DNA of 64,000 nt from HGM04593 sp045654885 (GTDB lineage: Bacteria > Bacteroidota > Bacteroidia > Bacteroidales > Bacteroidaceae). The notes beneath the pieces were generated by a model. It was not told the DNA's origin. It saw nothing but the letters and a program-made list of their open reading frames with translations, and made no database searches. How positions within the stretch are numbered: the stretch's first letter is position 1; each line of letters starts with the position of its first letter. Positions 45,191 through 53,074 of the stretch are shown in pieces. Both the position numbers and the translations under genes were made by a program. The DNA lies in NCBI GenBank assembly GCA_045654885.1, contig JAZOOF010000031.1, forward strand, positions 21,039 to 85,038, read 5' to 3'.

Positions 45191-45745
45191 ATGAAAGCAG
45201 AAAACATAAATATACGCGAGGCTGCAGCGGCGGATGCTCCACTAGTGGGCAGGGTGGTGCTTATGGCGTTGCATTATGACGATACGCATCCGTTGGCGCC
45301 GATATTTGCCGAATTGGCATCGCGCGAGGTGTCGCAGTACAGTTACCGCAATGCATTGGTGGCCGAGGTTGACGGTTCTGTTGTTGGAGCCATAATCGGC
45401 TATGACGGCGCGCGCCTGGAAGAACTTCGCAAGCCGCTGTTTGAACTTATGCGCGAGACGTTCGGTAATGTGCCCGCTGTTGAGGATGAGACATCGGCCG
45501 GTGAGTTCTATCTTGATTCGCTTGCTGTGTTGCCGCAGTATCGTGGTTGTGGCGCGGGTGGCGCGCTTTTGGCTGCCGCACGTGACAGGGCGTTTGCCGT
45601 AGGACACAAAAGGGTGGGGTTGATTGTTGATTTTGAAAATCCACGCGCCGAGTCACTCTATAAATCGCTCGGCTTTGAACGCGTGAATGCCATGAAGTTC
45701 CTGGGGCATGATATGTGGCACATGCAGGCCATAAGCGATAATTGA
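45191..45745 (+). CDS. GNAT-family acetyltransferase
   Basis: The 184-residue protein has the GNAT fold: an N-terminal IREAAAADAPLVGRVV region, the acetyl-CoA-binding segment LDSLAVLPQYRGCGAGGALLAAA (Q/RxxGxG/A as QYRGCGAG) and the terminal NPRAESLYKSLGFERV. The substrate is unknown. It begins 11 bp after the previous gene and converges with the arsenic operon. Confidence 0.85.
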   Translation: MKAENINIREAAAADAPLVGRVVLMALHYDDTHPLAPIFAELASREVSQYSYRNALVAEVDGSVVGAIIGYDGARLEELRKPLFELMRETFGNVPAVEDETSAGEFYLDSLAVLPQYRGCGAGGALLAAARDRAFAVGHKRVGLIVDFENPRAESLYKSLGFERVNAMKFLGHDMWHMQAISDN

Positions 45746-45786
45746 AAAAGCAATGACGGCAACCAAGAAAGGGGTCGCCATCATTG
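45745..45786 (-). terminator. Terminator of the arsenic operon
   Basis: Positions 45751-45764 and 45773-45786 form a 14-bp stem with two G-U wobbles when read as minus-strand RNA, followed by a five-U run (45745-45749). On the plus strand the two positions are mismatches, so it mainly serves the minus-strand ars operon. Confidence 0.65.
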
Positions 45787-45840
45787 TATGTAGGTTGGAT
45801 AAGAGAACCGTTTACGCTCTTTTAGTACAATTCAATGTTT

Positions 45841-46260
45841 CTATCTCTGCATTTCGGTGTAGAATAGTCGGGTGAACTCATCTTTGATTTCCTCACTTAT
45901 TCTGCGGAATTCACTCATGATGAATTCGGCAGTTCCTTGAGCGCATGATGGGTCATCAAAGCCAATATGTAGTCGTTTGCCTACTTTGCCGACAAATACC
46001 GGACAGGTTTCATTGGCTCTGCCACAAACTGTTATCACGTAGTCCCACTCGTCATTCAGGTATATTTCCACGCTTTTGGGTGTATGTGCCGATATGTCAA
46101 TACCAACCTCGTGCATAACTTGGATGGCATGCGAGTTTATCTGTAATGTTGGGTTTATTCCTGCTGAATGAACCTCTAGCCTCTTGTCGAGCGATTGCAA
46201 GAACCCATGTGCCATTTGGCTGCGGCAACTGTTGCCGGTGCATAAAATCAGTACTCTCAT
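45841..46260 (-). CDS. arsC: Arsenate reductase, thioredoxin-coupled family (copy 2)
   Basis: The 139-residue protein has the CTGNSCRSQ P-loop at residues 7-15 and HIGFDDPSCA with the catalytic Asp. It is the last gene of the arsenic operon and its start overlaps the permease stop (ATG at 46258-46260, permease ends at 46257). It is a close paralogue of the protein at 28.7-29.1 kb: most of the first 100 residues match. The start at 46260 is required by homology. Confidence 0.88.
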   Translation of the reverse strand: MRVLILCTGNSCRSQMAHGFLQSLDKRLEVHSAGINPTLQINSHAIQVMHEVGIDISAHTPKSVEIYLNDEWDYVITVCGRANETCPVFVGKVGKRLHIGFDDPSCAQGTAEFIMSEFRRISEEIKDEFTRLFYTEMQR

Positions 46261-47225
46261 AAAATCCAATTGAACAGATAGCCGGAAATAATAATCAACA
46301 AGGTTACTACACCGAAGAATATGCCTATCAAGCGCCATGTCATCACCTTTTTGAGCATTGTGGCTTCAGGGATGGAAAGTCCGATGATAGCCATCATAAA
46401 GGCAATGGCAGTGCCAAACGGAATACCCTTTGCTACAAATACCTCAATTATGGGCACAATGCCTGCGGCATTTGCATACATTGGTACGGCAAGGATAACG
46501 GCAAGTGGTACGCCCCACCAATTCTCTGCCGAAAGGTATTGCTCAAAGAAACCTTCGGGTACATAGCCGTGCATTGTGGCACCAATACCGATACCAATCA
46601 GTATATAGAGAAGAACACCTCGCACAATGCCCCACGATTCGCGGGTTATGGCAGGCAGTCGCTTGAAGAACGGCGTTTTCTCCGCCTCCCATCGTTGGCT
46701 TTGCTCCGAAGAGTGTGCTTGTGCAGCCTTTACCCAATCGCTCAAATAGTGTTCAAGGTGCATACGGCTCAATATAAAGCCCGCAATCATTGACAGCAGC
46801 GTACCGCTCACAACATAAATTAGAGTTGCCTTAACTCCAAACGAGCCGAGGAACATTGCCACAGCCACCTCACTAACCAAAGGCGAGGCTATAAGGAATG
46901 TCAGCGTTACGCCCAGCGGTATTCCACCCTTGACAAAGCCGATAAAGAGTGGCACCGAGGAGCAGGAGCAGAACGGGGTAATACCACCGAAGAGGGCCGC
47001 CAAGAAGTAGTCCAAGCCATAGAGTTTATGCGTGGCAAGGTATTGGCGTAGTCGCTCAATGGGGAAGTAAGCATTGATTATGCCCATTACAAAACTGATG
47101 CTGAAAAGCAGTATTATAATCTTAATGCTGTCGTAAAAGAAGAAATTGACAGCCGTGCCCAATGGTGTGGTGGCATCTAACCCAAAGATGCCATAAACCA
47201 ACCAATCTGCAAACCACTGTATCAT
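46257..47225 (-). CDS. ArsP/DUF318-type permease
   Basis: The 322-residue inner-membrane protein has about eight to ten helices and the family hallmarks GGITPFCSCSSVPLFIGF (with the CSCS cysteines) and SPLVSEVAV. ArsP of this family exports trivalent organoarsenicals. It overlaps the ArsE-like gene upstream and arsC downstream by 4 bp each, so all three are translationally coupled. Confidence 0.85.
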   Translation of the reverse strand: MIQWFADWLVYGIFGLDATTPLGTAVNFFFYDSIKIIILLFSISFVMGIINAYFPIERLRQYLATHKLYGLDYFLAALFGGITPFCSCSSVPLFIGFVKGGIPLGVTLTFLIASPLVSEVAVAMFLGSFGVKATLIYVVSGTLLSMIAGFILSRMHLEHYLSDWVKAAQAHSSEQSQRWEAEKTPFFKRLPAITRESWGIVRGVLLYILIGIGIGATMHGYVPEGFFEQYLSAENWWGVPLAVILAVPMYANAAGIVPIIEVFVAKGIPFGTAIAFMMAIIGLSIPEATMLKKVMTWRLIGIFFGVVTLLIIISGYLFNWIL

Positions 47226-47455
47226 ACGCCCAATAACTCTTTAATCTCGGTTTCACTTGGTACATAGCCCTTGATTTTCACTTCGTCATCAACCACTACG
47301 GCTGGGGTTGCAAGGATGTTGTAGTTCATTATCTCCATAATATCCTCGACCTTTGTAAGTGTCGCTGTGATGTTGTTCTCCTTAATGACTTTTTCTATAA
47401 CTGCGTAGGTTGTCTTGCACTTGCCGCAACCCGTCCCTAAAATCTTGATTTCCAT
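47222..47455 (-). CDS. Small thioredoxin-fold protein, ArsE-like
   Basis: The 77-residue protein is a minimal thioredoxin fold with the redox motif GTGCGKCK near residues 7-14 and the cis-Pro segment LATPAVVVDDEV. It belongs to the redox-active disulfide protein 2/glutaredoxin-like group. Its place between ArsG-like and ArsP-like genes matches the ArsE position known from Bacteroides arsEFG operons. The start at 47455 is fixed by homology and leaves 5 bp after the ArsG-like stop. Confidence 0.8.
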   Translation of the reverse strand: MEIKILGTGCGKCKTTYAVIEKVIKENNITATLTKVEDIMEIMNYNILATPAVVVDDEVKIKGYVPSETEIKELLGV

Positions 47456-47460
47456 AATTC

Positions 47461-48168
47461 TTAAATGTAAATTGTTAAACAATAATAAATCCCGATTGAA
47501 ATAAATAGTATGCCTACCACTATATTGAGCCACTTCTGAATGACCTGCACCTTGCCATAGACCGCTCCAATCTGCCCAGCGCTGAATGCCAATATCCACG
47601 CTACAACAATTACGGGCAAGGCGGTAGCAATGGCAAAGAGTATTGGTAACAGATAGCCCATAGTTGCGCTCGCCGACATCGGAATCAGCATTCCAAAGTA
47701 GAAAACTCCGCTCGTTGGGCAGAATGCCAATGCAAAGAGTACACCCAGCATCAACGTATCTACTCCACCTCGTCGAGCCAGCCGCACACCCTTACCACCA
47801 AGACCTAGTGACGGCAGATTAAGTCGGTTGCCAAATAGCATAAACAGACCTATAAGCAACAATGCAGGAGGAAGAATCAACTCGCCATAGGTGGCTATTA
47901 TCTTCTGAACACCAAATACACTCGCTCCACTCCTGAGAATTACTATCAACACTAAACCAAGCAGTGTGTATGCAATAGTGCGCCCCAGTACATAGAGCAA
48001 CCCATGCACAAACACCCCTCTTCGACTTTCGATATGTTTGCCTATATAACCAATAGCTGCGATGTTGGTTGCTAATGGGCAAGGCGAAAGTGCCGTAAGC
48101 AGTCCGAGCAAGAATGCCGTTACTGCTGGGGTTGTGGAACTATCAAATAGTGATTGTAGCCACTCCAT
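47461..48168 (-). CDS. CcdA-like membrane protein, ArsG-family efflux permease
   Basis: The 235-residue membrane protein has about six helices with the paired Cys-Pro motifs LSPCPLATN and AFCPTSGVFYFG of CcdA/DsbD-type transporters. The ArsG group of this fold is described as exporting trivalent aromatic arsenicals. It lies 3 bp after the ArsF-like lipoprotein gene and 5 bp before the ArsE-like gene. Transport of electrons to the periplasm, the CcdA role, is the alternative. Confidence 0.8.
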   Translation of the reverse strand: MEWLQSLFDSSTTPAVTAFLLGLLTALSPCPLATNIAAIGYIGKHIESRRGVFVHGLLYVLGRTIAYTLLGLVLIVILRSGASVFGVQKIIATYGELILPPALLLIGLFMLFGNRLNLPSLGLGGKGVRLARRGGVDTLMLGVLFALAFCPTSGVFYFGMLIPMSASATMGYLLPILFAIATALPVIVVAWILAFSAGQIGAVYGKVQVIQKWLNIVVGILFISIGIYYCLTIYI

Positions 48169-48171
48169 AGC

Positions 48172-48600
48172 CTACCGAGTCAGATAGTTATCAATAGCTG
48201 TTTTCAGCCTTATCTTTAGCCTCTCGCAATCAGTCATCACATCTGTATAAGCGTGGTCAGTGAGATCTGTTACTCTCTCGTTTCCACTGCTATCATAGTC
48301 GATGACCAGTAGCGATGACCACACAACACCATACTTTTCTGCTCGCTCTTCAGCATCAACAAGATCGAGTTTTGAGTATATCAGCTCGCCACGCAACATA
48401 GCATCTTCATACCCCTCAAGAAGCTCCTCTGTAGCACGCTCAATCGCCTTACAACTTGCACAACTTTGCACACCATGAAAGAACAACACCTCCACCACAT
48501 CTCTTTTTGTTTGCTGATTGCCAGCCACACTTCCTTGCTTGCCGCCCGAGCAAGCCACCATACCCACACATAGAGTAAGAATCAATAATACTTTTTTCAT
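48172..48600 (-). CDS. Thioredoxin-like lipoprotein, ArsF-like
   Basis: The 142-residue protein has a lipobox (MVAC near residue 17) and a thioredoxin-like domain with the redox pair CASCKAIE near residues 52-59. ArsF-family proteins are described as subunits of a nitrophenyl (nitroarsenical) reductase acting with ArsE. It is the first gene after arsR, preceded by a candidate ArsR operator. Confidence 0.8.
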   Translation of the reverse strand: MKKVLLILTLCVGMVACSGGKQGSVAGNQQTKRDVVEVLFFHGVQSCASCKAIERATEELLEGYEDAMLRGELIYSKLDLVDAEERAEKYGVVWSSLLVIDYDSSGNERVTDLTDHAYTDVMTDCERLKIRLKTAIDNYLTR

Positions 48601-48625
48601 AGGTCATAAATTTAATTATTCGTTA

Positions 48626-48641
48626 TTCGTAGAACTACGAA
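48626..48641. promoter_or_regulatory. Candidate ArsR operator 2
   Basis: A perfect palindrome TTCGTAG-AA-CTACGAA lies between arsR and the ArsF-like gene. It shares the TTCG-N8-CGAA core with the palindrome at the arsR promoter, suggesting a second ArsR site inside the operon. No good -33/-7 pair was found beside it. Confidence 0.6.
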
Positions 48642-48651
48642 CATTGTTTTC

Positions 48652-48679
48652 AAAAAAAGAGGTTGCTACTCACAGCAAC
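48652..48679 (-). terminator. Hairpin and U-tract at the end of arsR
   Basis: On the minus strand GTTGCT-N6-AGCAAC (48662-48679) overlaps the arsR stop codon and is followed by a T-rich run to 48652. It could attenuate transcription between arsR and the resistance genes. Confidence 0.55.
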
Positions 48680-48992
48680 TCTCCCTCTTAGAGGAACAAT
48701 CGTCAAAGAACCCAGCAAAGAGAGCCCTAGCCTGTTGCCAATTTTCACGATTGATGCAGTACTTTACCTTTGGTGCTTCGACCTCGCCCTGTATAAGACC
48801 TGCATCTTTCAACTCCTTGAGATGCTGCGATACGGTTGCCTTAGCGATAGGCAACTCCTCGTGGATATCGCCAAAGTAGCAGGTGCTTTGCTTAGCAAGA
48901 AAGTGCAAAATCGCAATGCGAGCAGGGTGTCCCATCGCCTTAGCAAAGCGCGCAAGCCTCTCCTGCTTGATCGTATAATCTTTAGTTGTCAT
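48666..48992 (-). CDS. arsR: ArsR/SmtB-family metalloid-responsive repressor
   Basis: The 108-residue protein has a winged helix-turn-helix: FAKAMGHPARIAILHFLAKQ, then PIAKATVSQHLKELKDAGLI and a wing. The C-terminus ends in SSKRESCCE, whose Cys pair could bind trivalent arsenic; a further Cys lies in the STCYFGDI segment ahead of the recognition helix. The start at 48992 is chosen because the promoter -7 box lies at 49014-49021 and would give a transcript starting near 49007, ruling out the ATG at 49028. First gene of the operon. Confidence 0.9.
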   Translation of the reverse strand: MTTKDYTIKQERLARFAKAMGHPARIAILHFLAKQSTCYFGDIHEELPIAKATVSQHLKELKDAGLIQGEVEAPKVKYCINRENWQQARALFAGFFDDCSSKRESCCE

Positions 48993-49008
48993 AGTGATCG
49001 GCATTATT

Positions 49009-49044
49009 GTTCGCAAATATACGAACAAAATTTAAAACTGCAAA
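49009..49044 (-). promoter_or_regulatory. arsR promoter with overlapping operator 1
   Basis: On the minus strand TTTG (49041-49044), 19 bp, and TATATTTG (49014-49021) match the Bacteroidota promoter consensus exactly. The -7 box is the centre of the palindrome GTTCG-N8-CGAAC (49009-49026), so a bound repressor would block initiation. The same TTCG-N8-CGAA core recurs at 48626-48641. Confidence 0.75.
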
Positions 49045-49228
49045 TAAATCTACAAAAATGAACGATAATGTTACTATCTGCTCTTGGGATCGTGGGAATT
49101 AATCAATGGAGGGCAAAGATAAAGGGCGCAGGAGTCGCATAAATATATTTCACAAGCAGATCAATACGTTTCACATCGAGCCTAGGTACTGCAAGATTTA
49201 AGCCCAAAGTAGACAAATAACACGGGAG

Positions 49229-51103
49229 CTACAAAGCTGCATCTATGATCTCAATGCGTCTTCGCGTGATCTCTTTCAGACGATCTGTAGCCTGCTCTTT
49301 AGAGAGTTGCTCATCACCATTTATATTTGTCGAGATACCCCACAAAGAGAAGTTGCTATCCCACGAACGCGATATATAGTCACGCTCGCGCTCTATAAAG
49401 TCGAAGACGCTCTCAAAATGGGGCTTAAGCAACGCCCAACGCTCTGAGGCCAAAGCCTTAAAGTCGGGGTCGTCAAAGAGGCGATCATACCACCAAGCAT
49501 ACTGCATGAAGAGTCCATACTGTGCCTGTGGCGAGGTATTGAACGAGAAGGTGCCCCAATCAAAGTCCCAGATAGGTCCAGCGACGAGCTTCCCAGAACG
49601 ATCCTTCGAGAGATAGACGCTACCAGGATTTGCAAGTTCGTGATTAACACATATCTCATAGATCAACCAATAGTCGACAAACGACTGAGCATCAATATAT
49701 TGATGATAGCCACTCTCCTCGTTTCGATAGTTACCTCCATACAAGACACCCTCCACCTCGGCAATGTGGTTCATAATCCACTGATACTGCTCATTAGTGA
49801 GATCCTCCTCGTCGGGGTACTTCACAGCAAAGGGGATATTTCTACTTGTTCGCCACTGCCACTCATTATCATAGTGGAAGTCGAGTTCTAGAAGATAGCC
49901 ACCCGTAATAGCACTTCCTGAGTTATCCTGGGGCGACATCTCTGTGATATCTATACGATCGTTATCTACACGCACCTGCTCGCAAAGGAGATACTGGCCG
50001 AGATGCTTTCCATTGAGTATTAGCTCGACGTACTCCGATTTCGGTGTCCACTCAAGCGATGTCTGCTCCGAGAGGTAGAAGGCGACACGATTACGCAGCA
50101 GCGTACGATCCATGTAGTTGGCAAGCAAAACCCAGCGTTTGTGCTTAGGCATGCCCATAACCTCCTGCTTTTCAGAAAATTTCAGCGTATAAGGCTTCTT
50201 CTCGTAGCCCCAAGTAGAGTTGCCGCGTCCACGTATCGCCACCTCAGCATTGCTAATATTCTCAAACTGCGCCATGCCATCGAGCGACAACAACGAGCCC
50301 TCAACCCACTCATCCTTGGACCATACATCCCTCATACCTGGAGTGTCGATACGCAACACAGGAAGGCCCGTGAAACATGTAAGATGGAGTCTATACTCTA
50401 GCTGCGAGCCAGAGATATGAGCAACAACACTCGGATCGCTGCTAAAGTCAACAGGTGTGCCAGAGGAGTCAAACCTCTTGCCATTAACCTCAATATAGTC
50501 AACACCATCGCACTCAAACTCAGGGATGAAGGTGCGGTTGCTAACATATTTATCTATGTGCCCAGTGAAACATTGCGTCGTGGGATCGTAGACAAAGTTG
50601 ACATCTTGCTGCAGAGATGGATTGCTACTCTTCGAGAGGCGCACCATGGCAATGCCACTCACAAAGTTCGACGACACGATGGTGATAACGTTTGAAAGGA
50701 TCAGCTCTCCAGTCTCATACTTTATCGCAACATGAACACGCTCGCGATAGATGCCTGACGTGCCATTATCCCCCACCGTTAAGTAGTATAAGCCCTTCTC
50801 GACGCTATCCTCGCGCACGCGTATGGGCGAAAACGATTCCGGCTGAAGCCTCACATTCGACTCCAAGCGAAGTTGAACCTGACACCCCGGCGACGAGAAG
50901 GCATAGTTGAACACCGCCCTAGGATCCTCAACACGGAATGGGATCTCCACCGTTGAGCAGTAGTCGAGCTTATAGCTGCGCTCCTCGCAACTTATCTTAT
51001 AGACTCTCAATGGCTTGTTGACAACCTCAACACCCTCCTCGGTGCTGCACGACACAACGAGCAGCACCGCAAGAAGGAGTATATAGCGCACAAAACGATC
51101 CAT
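49229..51103 (-). CDS. CotH-kinase-like lipoprotein
   Basis: The 624-residue protein has a lipobox (VVSC near residue 19), a beta-rich N-terminal half (DUF4886/cadherin-like strands, unassigned), and a CotH domain from about residue 280: RGRGNSTWGYEKKPYTL, MDRTLLRNRVAFYLS, GQYLLCEQVRVDNDRI and PIWDFDWGTF. CotH domains are kinase-like and phosphorylate proteins in Bacillus spores; in Bacteroidota they occur in surface lipoproteins of glycan loci with unknown substrates. It is the second gene of an operon with the GH30 gene (26 bp gap). Confidence 0.85.
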   Translation of the reverse strand: MDRFVRYILLLAVLLVVSCSTEEGVEVVNKPLRVYKISCEERSYKLDYCSTVEIPFRVEDPRAVFNYAFSSPGCQVQLRLESNVRLQPESFSPIRVREDSVEKGLYYLTVGDNGTSGIYRERVHVAIKYETGELILSNVITIVSSNFVSGIAMVRLSKSSNPSLQQDVNFVYDPTTQCFTGHIDKYVSNRTFIPEFECDGVDYIEVNGKRFDSSGTPVDFSSDPSVVAHISGSQLEYRLHLTCFTGLPVLRIDTPGMRDVWSKDEWVEGSLLSLDGMAQFENISNAEVAIRGRGNSTWGYEKKPYTLKFSEKQEVMGMPKHKRWVLLANYMDRTLLRNRVAFYLSEQTSLEWTPKSEYVELILNGKHLGQYLLCEQVRVDNDRIDITEMSPQDNSGSAITGGYLLELDFHYDNEWQWRTSRNIPFAVKYPDEEDLTNEQYQWIMNHIAEVEGVLYGGNYRNEESGYHQYIDAQSFVDYWLIYEICVNHELANPGSVYLSKDRSGKLVAGPIWDFDWGTFSFNTSPQAQYGLFMQYAWWYDRLFDDPDFKALASERWALLKPHFESVFDFIERERDYISRSWDSNFSLWGISTNINGDEQLSKEQATDRLKEITRRRIEIIDAAL

Positions 51104-51129
51104 GAAATCTATCTGTTAGTTTCAAAAGA

Positions 51130-52869
51130 CTATTTCCAGCTAATCGAGGTTACCGACTTAGCTGCAATATCGACAACAAAGTCACCCTTAGGGCTCTTAA
51201 CCACAAGCTGCTTACGCTCGTCGGAGTCGTTGAGCACAACAGCTGCCAAGCTGCCATCAGGATTCTCGAATGTCGATGCTAGGATACCCGAAGCTGTCGA
51301 TTTAACACGATATGCACCGCGCTTAACAACCTTTGACATGTGTCCAATAGCGTACCAATGGCTACGATAGGTGAGCGTGTTATACGAGTACGAACCATCG
51401 CAATCGACAAAGCCATAGCATGTTGTGCAACCACCTGGGCGGTTAGGTCCACGCTCGGCATCGAGCATAAAGTTCCAAAGCACCACGGCGCGACAGTAGT
51501 TGTTGATCGTGCCAATACATACCTCGCGAATGTGCCAAAGGAGGTTATCGCCAAAGTTTGGACACCACGTACCGATACTCTGCTCAGTGAAATAGATGCT
51601 CTTCTTAGGATCAGCATTATATATTTGCTTAAGTGCCGACGAGCTACCACCATAAGCATGCCATGCCGATCCATCGACATATTTTGAGGCCTCCTTATCG
51701 GCATAGATATTCTTTACGAAGTCGGTAACATCGAAGTTGTGGTCATAGATCCAGATCTTAGTGTCAAGGCCTGCCGCCTCAAACTGAGGTCCAAGGTGGT
51801 GCTTGATAAAGTCGCGCTGCTGCTCCCATGGCATATAGGTTGATGCCGAGTTACCATCGTGCAGCGGCTCATTCTGAGGCGTGATAGACTCAATCTGGAA
51901 GCCATTGCTCTCCATAGTCTGAACCCAGCGGACAAGATATTCGGCATACTCATCGTAATAATCGGGGTTGAGACGACCACCAGCCCACTTGTTGTAAGGC
52001 TCGTTAGAGTTACGAGCTATCTTCATCCATAGAGGTGCTGTCCAAGGTGCAGCAATAATCTTAACATCGGGGTTTATCGCGAGTATCTCACGCAAGATAT
52101 GGAATACGTAGGTCTCATCCTCGCTATGCACTGCAAAGTTCTCAAGACCAGGCTTATCGCACCATGTAAACTCCTGCAACGAGAAGTCGGAGCAACCTAT
52201 TGAGATACGAATATAGCTATATCCAAGACCCTCAGTAGGGTGGAATGCCGCACGAAGGATCTTTGCGCGATCAGCTGCCGACATCTTCGAGAGGTTGTAG
52301 GCAGCAGAGCCAGTGATCGCAGGACCGAAGCCCTCCATCTGCTGATAGCGCGTAAATGGGTCGAGGGTGAGCGTCGCCGCGCCATCAACCACCTTGCTCA
52401 TATCATCGATAGCAGCCTCCTTGAGGAGCATCGTCTTGGCAGCGGTTGTGGTAATCGCCGTAACACCCTCTGCGGGGAAGTTATAATCGATCTCGCCCGA
52501 GGTCTTCACCTCGATACCAGAGATTTTTCCATAAATATCGTTACGTCCAGCAACACCATAGACCTTATAGGTGTATCCTGCCTCAAGGTTTTCAAAGAGC
52601 ACCACGCCAGACTCTGTAAGACGCTGACCCTTGCGAACTTCGCTAAGCACAGGGGTCGATGAATTTGCATCGCTGAGCATGCAGTAAGCAACATCGGCAT
52701 TCTCGAGCGTGAAGTTAACCTCAATAGAGCTATTCGTTGTTGTTGCCTGCTCCATTCGCAACTCAGGAAGAAGCGATGATTGTCCACCACCAGAAGGGGT
52801 GTCGCCACCACAACTAATCATAAATAGTGAAATGGCAGCAATAAGGATAGATTGTGTGAAGTGCATCAT
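51130..52869 (-). CDS. Glycoside hydrolase family 30 lipoprotein
   Basis: The 579-residue protein has a lipobox (MISC near residue 20), a short Ig-like N-terminal domain, and a GH30 catalytic barrel. The acid/base Glu is in ITPQNEPLHDGN (near residue 331) and the nucleophile Glu in YFTEQSIGTW (near residue 428); QQMEGFGPAITGSAAY is the typical GH30 entry. GH30 members act on beta-1,6-glucan, glucosylceramide or xylan. Beside GH16 and GH3, beta-1,6-glucan is the likeliest target. First gene of the operon; a TATATTTG box lies just upstream without a clear -33 box. Confidence 0.88.
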   Translation of the reverse strand: MMHFTQSILIAAISLFMISCGGDTPSGGGQSSLLPELRMEQATTTNSSIEVNFTLENADVAYCMLSDANSSTPVLSEVRKGQRLTESGVVLFENLEAGYTYKVYGVAGRNDIYGKISGIEVKTSGEIDYNFPAEGVTAITTTAAKTMLLKEAAIDDMSKVVDGAATLTLDPFTRYQQMEGFGPAITGSAAYNLSKMSAADRAKILRAAFHPTEGLGYSYIRISIGCSDFSLQEFTWCDKPGLENFAVHSEDETYVFHILREILAINPDVKIIAAPWTAPLWMKIARNSNEPYNKWAGGRLNPDYYDEYAEYLVRWVQTMESNGFQIESITPQNEPLHDGNSASTYMPWEQQRDFIKHHLGPQFEAAGLDTKIWIYDHNFDVTDFVKNIYADKEASKYVDGSAWHAYGGSSSALKQIYNADPKKSIYFTEQSIGTWCPNFGDNLLWHIREVCIGTINNYCRAVVLWNFMLDAERGPNRPGGCTTCYGFVDCDGSYSYNTLTYRSHWYAIGHMSKVVKRGAYRVKSTASGILASTFENPDGSLAAVVLNDSDERKQLVVKSPKGDFVVDIAAKSVTSISWK

Positions 52870-53013
52870 AATAATAGGATTTTCTTACTTACAAATATAC
52901 AAAAAATTTATGACACAAAACCACAGATACGAAGATAGAATAAAAAATATGGATACATACCTATCTATCTCATTGAATATAAGTATAATAGGCAATTAAC
53001 AAAGTGGTTGATA

Positions 53014-53045
53014 GTTGCGCAATTCTAAAATTTTTATTAGCTTTG
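53014..53045 (+). promoter_or_regulatory. Promoter of the DUF6377 regulator gene
   Basis: TAGCTTTG at 53038-53045 matches the -7 consensus exactly. GTTG (one mismatch to TTTG) at 53014-53017 lies 20 bp upstream. Confidence 0.55.
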
Positions 53046-53074
53046 CAATTAGACACAATTATCATTATTAGCTC

